DNA of 31,852 bases, from contig JBEBSD010000068.1 of assembly GCA_040394475.1 (NCBI GenBank), positions 1 to 31,852 on the forward strand. Direction: 5' to 3'. Both the position numbers and the translations under genes were made by a program. Positions within the stretch are counted from its first letter, which is position 1, and every line of letters begins with the position of its first letter. Positions 30,151-31,852 of this stretch are shown in pieces. The notes below the pieces were generated by a model. It worked only from the letters and a program-made list of their open reading frames with translations, was not told the origin of the DNA and searched no databases. Source of the stretch: JBEBSD01 sp040394475 (GTDB taxonomy: Bacteria; Bacteroidota; Bacteroidia; Cytophagales; Spirosomataceae).

Positions 30151-31128
30151 TCACACTTCGTTTGCCACCCTGGCAAACTTATTTCTGTACTCGATTGGCG
30201 TAAGGCCTGTAATCTTTTTAAAGGTATCCCGAAATGCTTTCGTGTCCGTATAGCCTACGTCAAACATGATTTCATTTACATTCTTTCGGGATGCTTCAAA
30301 AAATTTCTTGGCGGCTTCTATTCGGACCCTTTGTATATACTCTATGGAGGTGTTGTTGGTAGCCTCTTTAAATTTTCTTTCAAAAGTTCTACGGCCGGTA
30401 TTAATCAGTTTTGCCAGAGTTTCTATTGATATTTTATCGCAATAGTGTTTTTCAATGTAATCCTGTACTTTTTGAATGTCATCATGACCGTGATTCCGTT
30501 GGCCTTTGAATATCGCAAATTGAGATTGACTGTCCCGCCCGATATCCAGCGCAAAATATTTTGAAATCATGACTGCTGTCTCCCTGTCCGCAAACTTCTC
30601 CACCAGGTACAAGATCAGATTCCATAAACTGCTTGCCCCGCCGCTGCTGTAAATATTGTCGTGTTCGGTTATGATCGCGCCGTCTTCTACTTCCACCTCC
30701 GGGTATCTTTCTTTAAACTCAGTGATATAAGCCCAATGTGTCGAGCATTTTCTACCATTGAGCAAGCCCGTTTCGGCTAGTAGAAATGCGCCGACGCACA
30801 AACTGGCAAGGCTTGAGCCCTTCTCGTGTAACTTCTTAAAATAAGGTATCGCTTCAGCGTTGGCCTGGATGCCTTTGGCAGGGTCACCAAAGGTAGGTGG
30901 GATGATCAGTAAGTCGGTGGTCGTCACCTCTTTGAGCAACCGGCCGGTTTTTATGGTGTATTCGCCGTTGTTAGCCGGGACATACTCCTGCAGGCCCACA
31001 TACTCCACATTGAAAAGAGGCTTTTTACCAAATGTCGTTAAAAACTCATTGGCAGTATGAAAGGTTCTGAATGGCGGTGTGACGGCCTCAATTACCCCAT
31101 ACTCAGGCACAAAGACGGAAATCTGCAT
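30151..31128 (-). CDS. GlxA-type AraC family transcriptional regulator
   Basis: A 325-aa regulator with an N-terminal DJ-1/PfpI-like domain (about 1-195, elbow Cys111 in 'LCVGAFLLAETG') and a C-terminal AraC DNA-binding domain of two helix-turn-helix units (about 215-318, 'IETLAKLINTGRRTFERKFKEA' and 'NEIMFDVGYTDTKAFRDTFKKITGLTPIEYR'). The DJ-1 part probably senses a ligand and is usually non-enzymatic in this group. The gene is divergent from the AHSA1-type gene, with a 142-bp shared control region, so that gene is the likely target. Confidence 0.93.
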   Translation of the reverse strand: MQISVFVPEYGVIEAVTPPFRTFHTANEFLTTFGKKPLFNVEYVGLQEYVPANNGEYTIKTGRLLKEVTTTDLLIIPPTFGDPAKGIQANAEAIPYFKKLHEKGSSLASLCVGAFLLAETGLLNGRKCSTHWAYITEFKERYPEVEVEDGAIITEHDNIYSSGGASSLWNLILYLVEKFADRETAVMISKYFALDIGRDSQSQFAIFKGQRNHGHDDIQKVQDYIEKHYCDKISIETLAKLINTGRRTFERKFKEATNNTSIEYIQRVRIEAAKKFFEASRKNVNEIMFDVGYTDTKAFRDTFKKITGLTPIEYRNKFARVANEV

Positions 31129-31270
31129 AGCAATTACGCGGTATTGAACCGAAAGGTATAAATAATTTTGTCACAATCCACCCTCGAAATTGTCATTTTT
31201 ACAACAGCTGCAATTTTATGCGCTGTCGTAATTTTGAATCGTAAAATTTAATAAGCAAAACTACTTAACA
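31129..31270. promoter_or_regulatory. Divergent control region glxA-like / AHSA1
   Basis: A TTGTCA direct repeat (31168-31173 and 31190-31195) has a 22-bp period, about two helical turns, which suits an AraC-type dimer. The plus-strand gene has a -7 box TAATTTTG (31229-31236). The regulator has a weaker minus-strand box TACCTTTC (31158-31151). Control by the adjacent regulator is inferred. Confidence 0.45.
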
Positions 31271-31699
31271 ATGACACAAGTAATGAGAATTACGGTAGAA
31301 GCAACAGTGAACGCTCCCGTAGCAGACGTTTGGAAGGCCTGGAATACACCGGAAGACATTATGCAATGGAACAGTGCGGATCCAAGTTGGCATAGCCCAA
31401 GCAGTGAAAACGACCTGAGAACAGGCGGTAAGTTCAAGCATCGTATGGAAGCCAAAGACGGCAGCTTCGGATTTGATTTCGAAGGCACCTATGACCAAGT
31501 GGAGCTGCATAAGGAAATTACCTACACCATGCCTGACGGAAGAAAGGCAACTACCTTGTTTACAGCGCAAAATGGGCAAACCCATATACAAACCCTATTT
31601 GATGCTGAAACAGAAAATGACCCTGAATTTCAGAAGCAAGGATGGCAGGCCATCCTGGACAACTTTGTAAAATATGTTGAATCAGCTGATTTGACGTGA
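31271..31699 (+). CDS. AHSA1/SRPBCC domain protein
   Basis: A 142-aa activator-of-Hsp90-ATPase-like SRPBCC protein. It opens with 'RITVEATVNAPVADVWKAWNTPEDIMQWNSADPSWHSP', contains 'GGKFKHRMEAKDGSFGFDFEGTYDQV', and ends in the C-terminal helix 'GWQAILDNFVKYVES', all in family order and length. Related proteins include polyketide-cyclase-like ligand binders; the ligand is unknown. It is divergent from, and probably controlled by, the GlxA-type regulator. Confidence 0.9.
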   Translation: MTQVMRITVEATVNAPVADVWKAWNTPEDIMQWNSADPSWHSPSSENDLRTGGKFKHRMEAKDGSFGFDFEGTYDQVELHKEITYTMPDGRKATTLFTAQNGQTHIQTLFDAETENDPEFQKQGWQAILDNFVKYVESADLT

Positions 31700-31806
31700 A
31701 TTCGGGAGGTGGCTTTCGGGCTGTCGGATTTCAGCCATCAGCGAATCGTCTCTTAAAACAACCCCTAAATTGCTGAAAAAGAAGCTGACAACTGAATTCC
31801 CAAGTT

Positions 31807-31852
31807 GGGCGTAGTCTGGAGACTACGCCCGAGCGTCATCGGTCTTCAGACC
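31807..31852. repeat. Two palindromes at right edge
   Basis: GGGCGTAGTCT (31807-31817), two bases, then AGACTACGCCC (31820-31830) is a near-perfect 24-bp palindrome. GGTCT-TC-AGACC (31841-31852) follows 10 bp later and reaches the window edge. It could act as a bidirectional terminator or be part of an interspersed palindromic repeat; the element is cut by the edge. Confidence 0.6.

Overview
The window reads as a chromosome segment of a Bacteroidota bacterium of middling GC content. The evidence is a TonB-dependent receptor with a carboxypeptidase-like N-terminal domain paired with a HmuY-like lipoprotein, a eukaryotic-type GT3 glycogen synthase, and repeated matches to the phylum's promoter signature (TTTG, about 19 bp, TAnnTTTG). 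A Cytophagia or Chitinophagia-like member is my guess; the family cannot be fixed from sequence alone. I saw no rRNA, tRNA, transposase, phage gene or CRISPR array.

Layout. 1-418: gene-free, with heptamer repeats, small palindromes and the terminator of the first operon. 419-4263: a heme-uptake operon on the minus strand (heme-type TonB receptor, then HmuY-like lipoprotein) with a well-formed promoter and a Fur-like 9-1-9 operator over the transcription start. 4414-8723: GT3 glycogen synthase, divergent from an exported GHL10 glycosidase, which converges on a 2-oxoglutarate/Fe(II) oxygenase. 8855-11495: an exported M1 metallopeptidase with a small downstream ORF. 11404-23858: nine consecutive minus-strand genes that look like an envelope-glycan region: PEP-hydrolase-family TIM barrel, MsbA-like flippase, PfkB phosphofructokinase, a lone C-terminal half of a transketolase, a polytopic membrane protein, an OafA-type acyltransferase, a GT2 glycosyltransferase, a large anchored protein and an AlgX/AlgJ-like SGNH protein. 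24218-31699: mixed accessory genes: SDR, orphan TPP riboswitch, YciE/F-type protein, FkbM methyltransferase, SRPBCC protein, HbpS/GlcG-like protein with glutathione-independent formaldehyde dehydrogenase, lipoprotein, GlxA-type regulator and a divergent AHSA1 protein.

How they work together. The receptor and HmuY-like protein would capture and import heme under iron control. The 11-24 kb block has the parts for making, acylating and exporting a glycolipid or polysaccharide, with sugar-phosphate enzymes beside them. HbpS-like protein plus FdhA is a candidate formaldehyde-detoxification unit. GlxA plus AHSA1 is a candidate regulator-target pair.

Most notable: (1) a complete TPP riboswitch with its own terminator and no gene behind it, pointing into the convergent SDR gene; (2) four intergenic arrays of heptanucleotide repeats, one strongly G-rich; (3) an msbA promoter predicted to give a leaderless mRNA; (4) a transketolase half without its partner; (5) an 18-bp tandem duplication upstream of the hbpS-fdhA pair.
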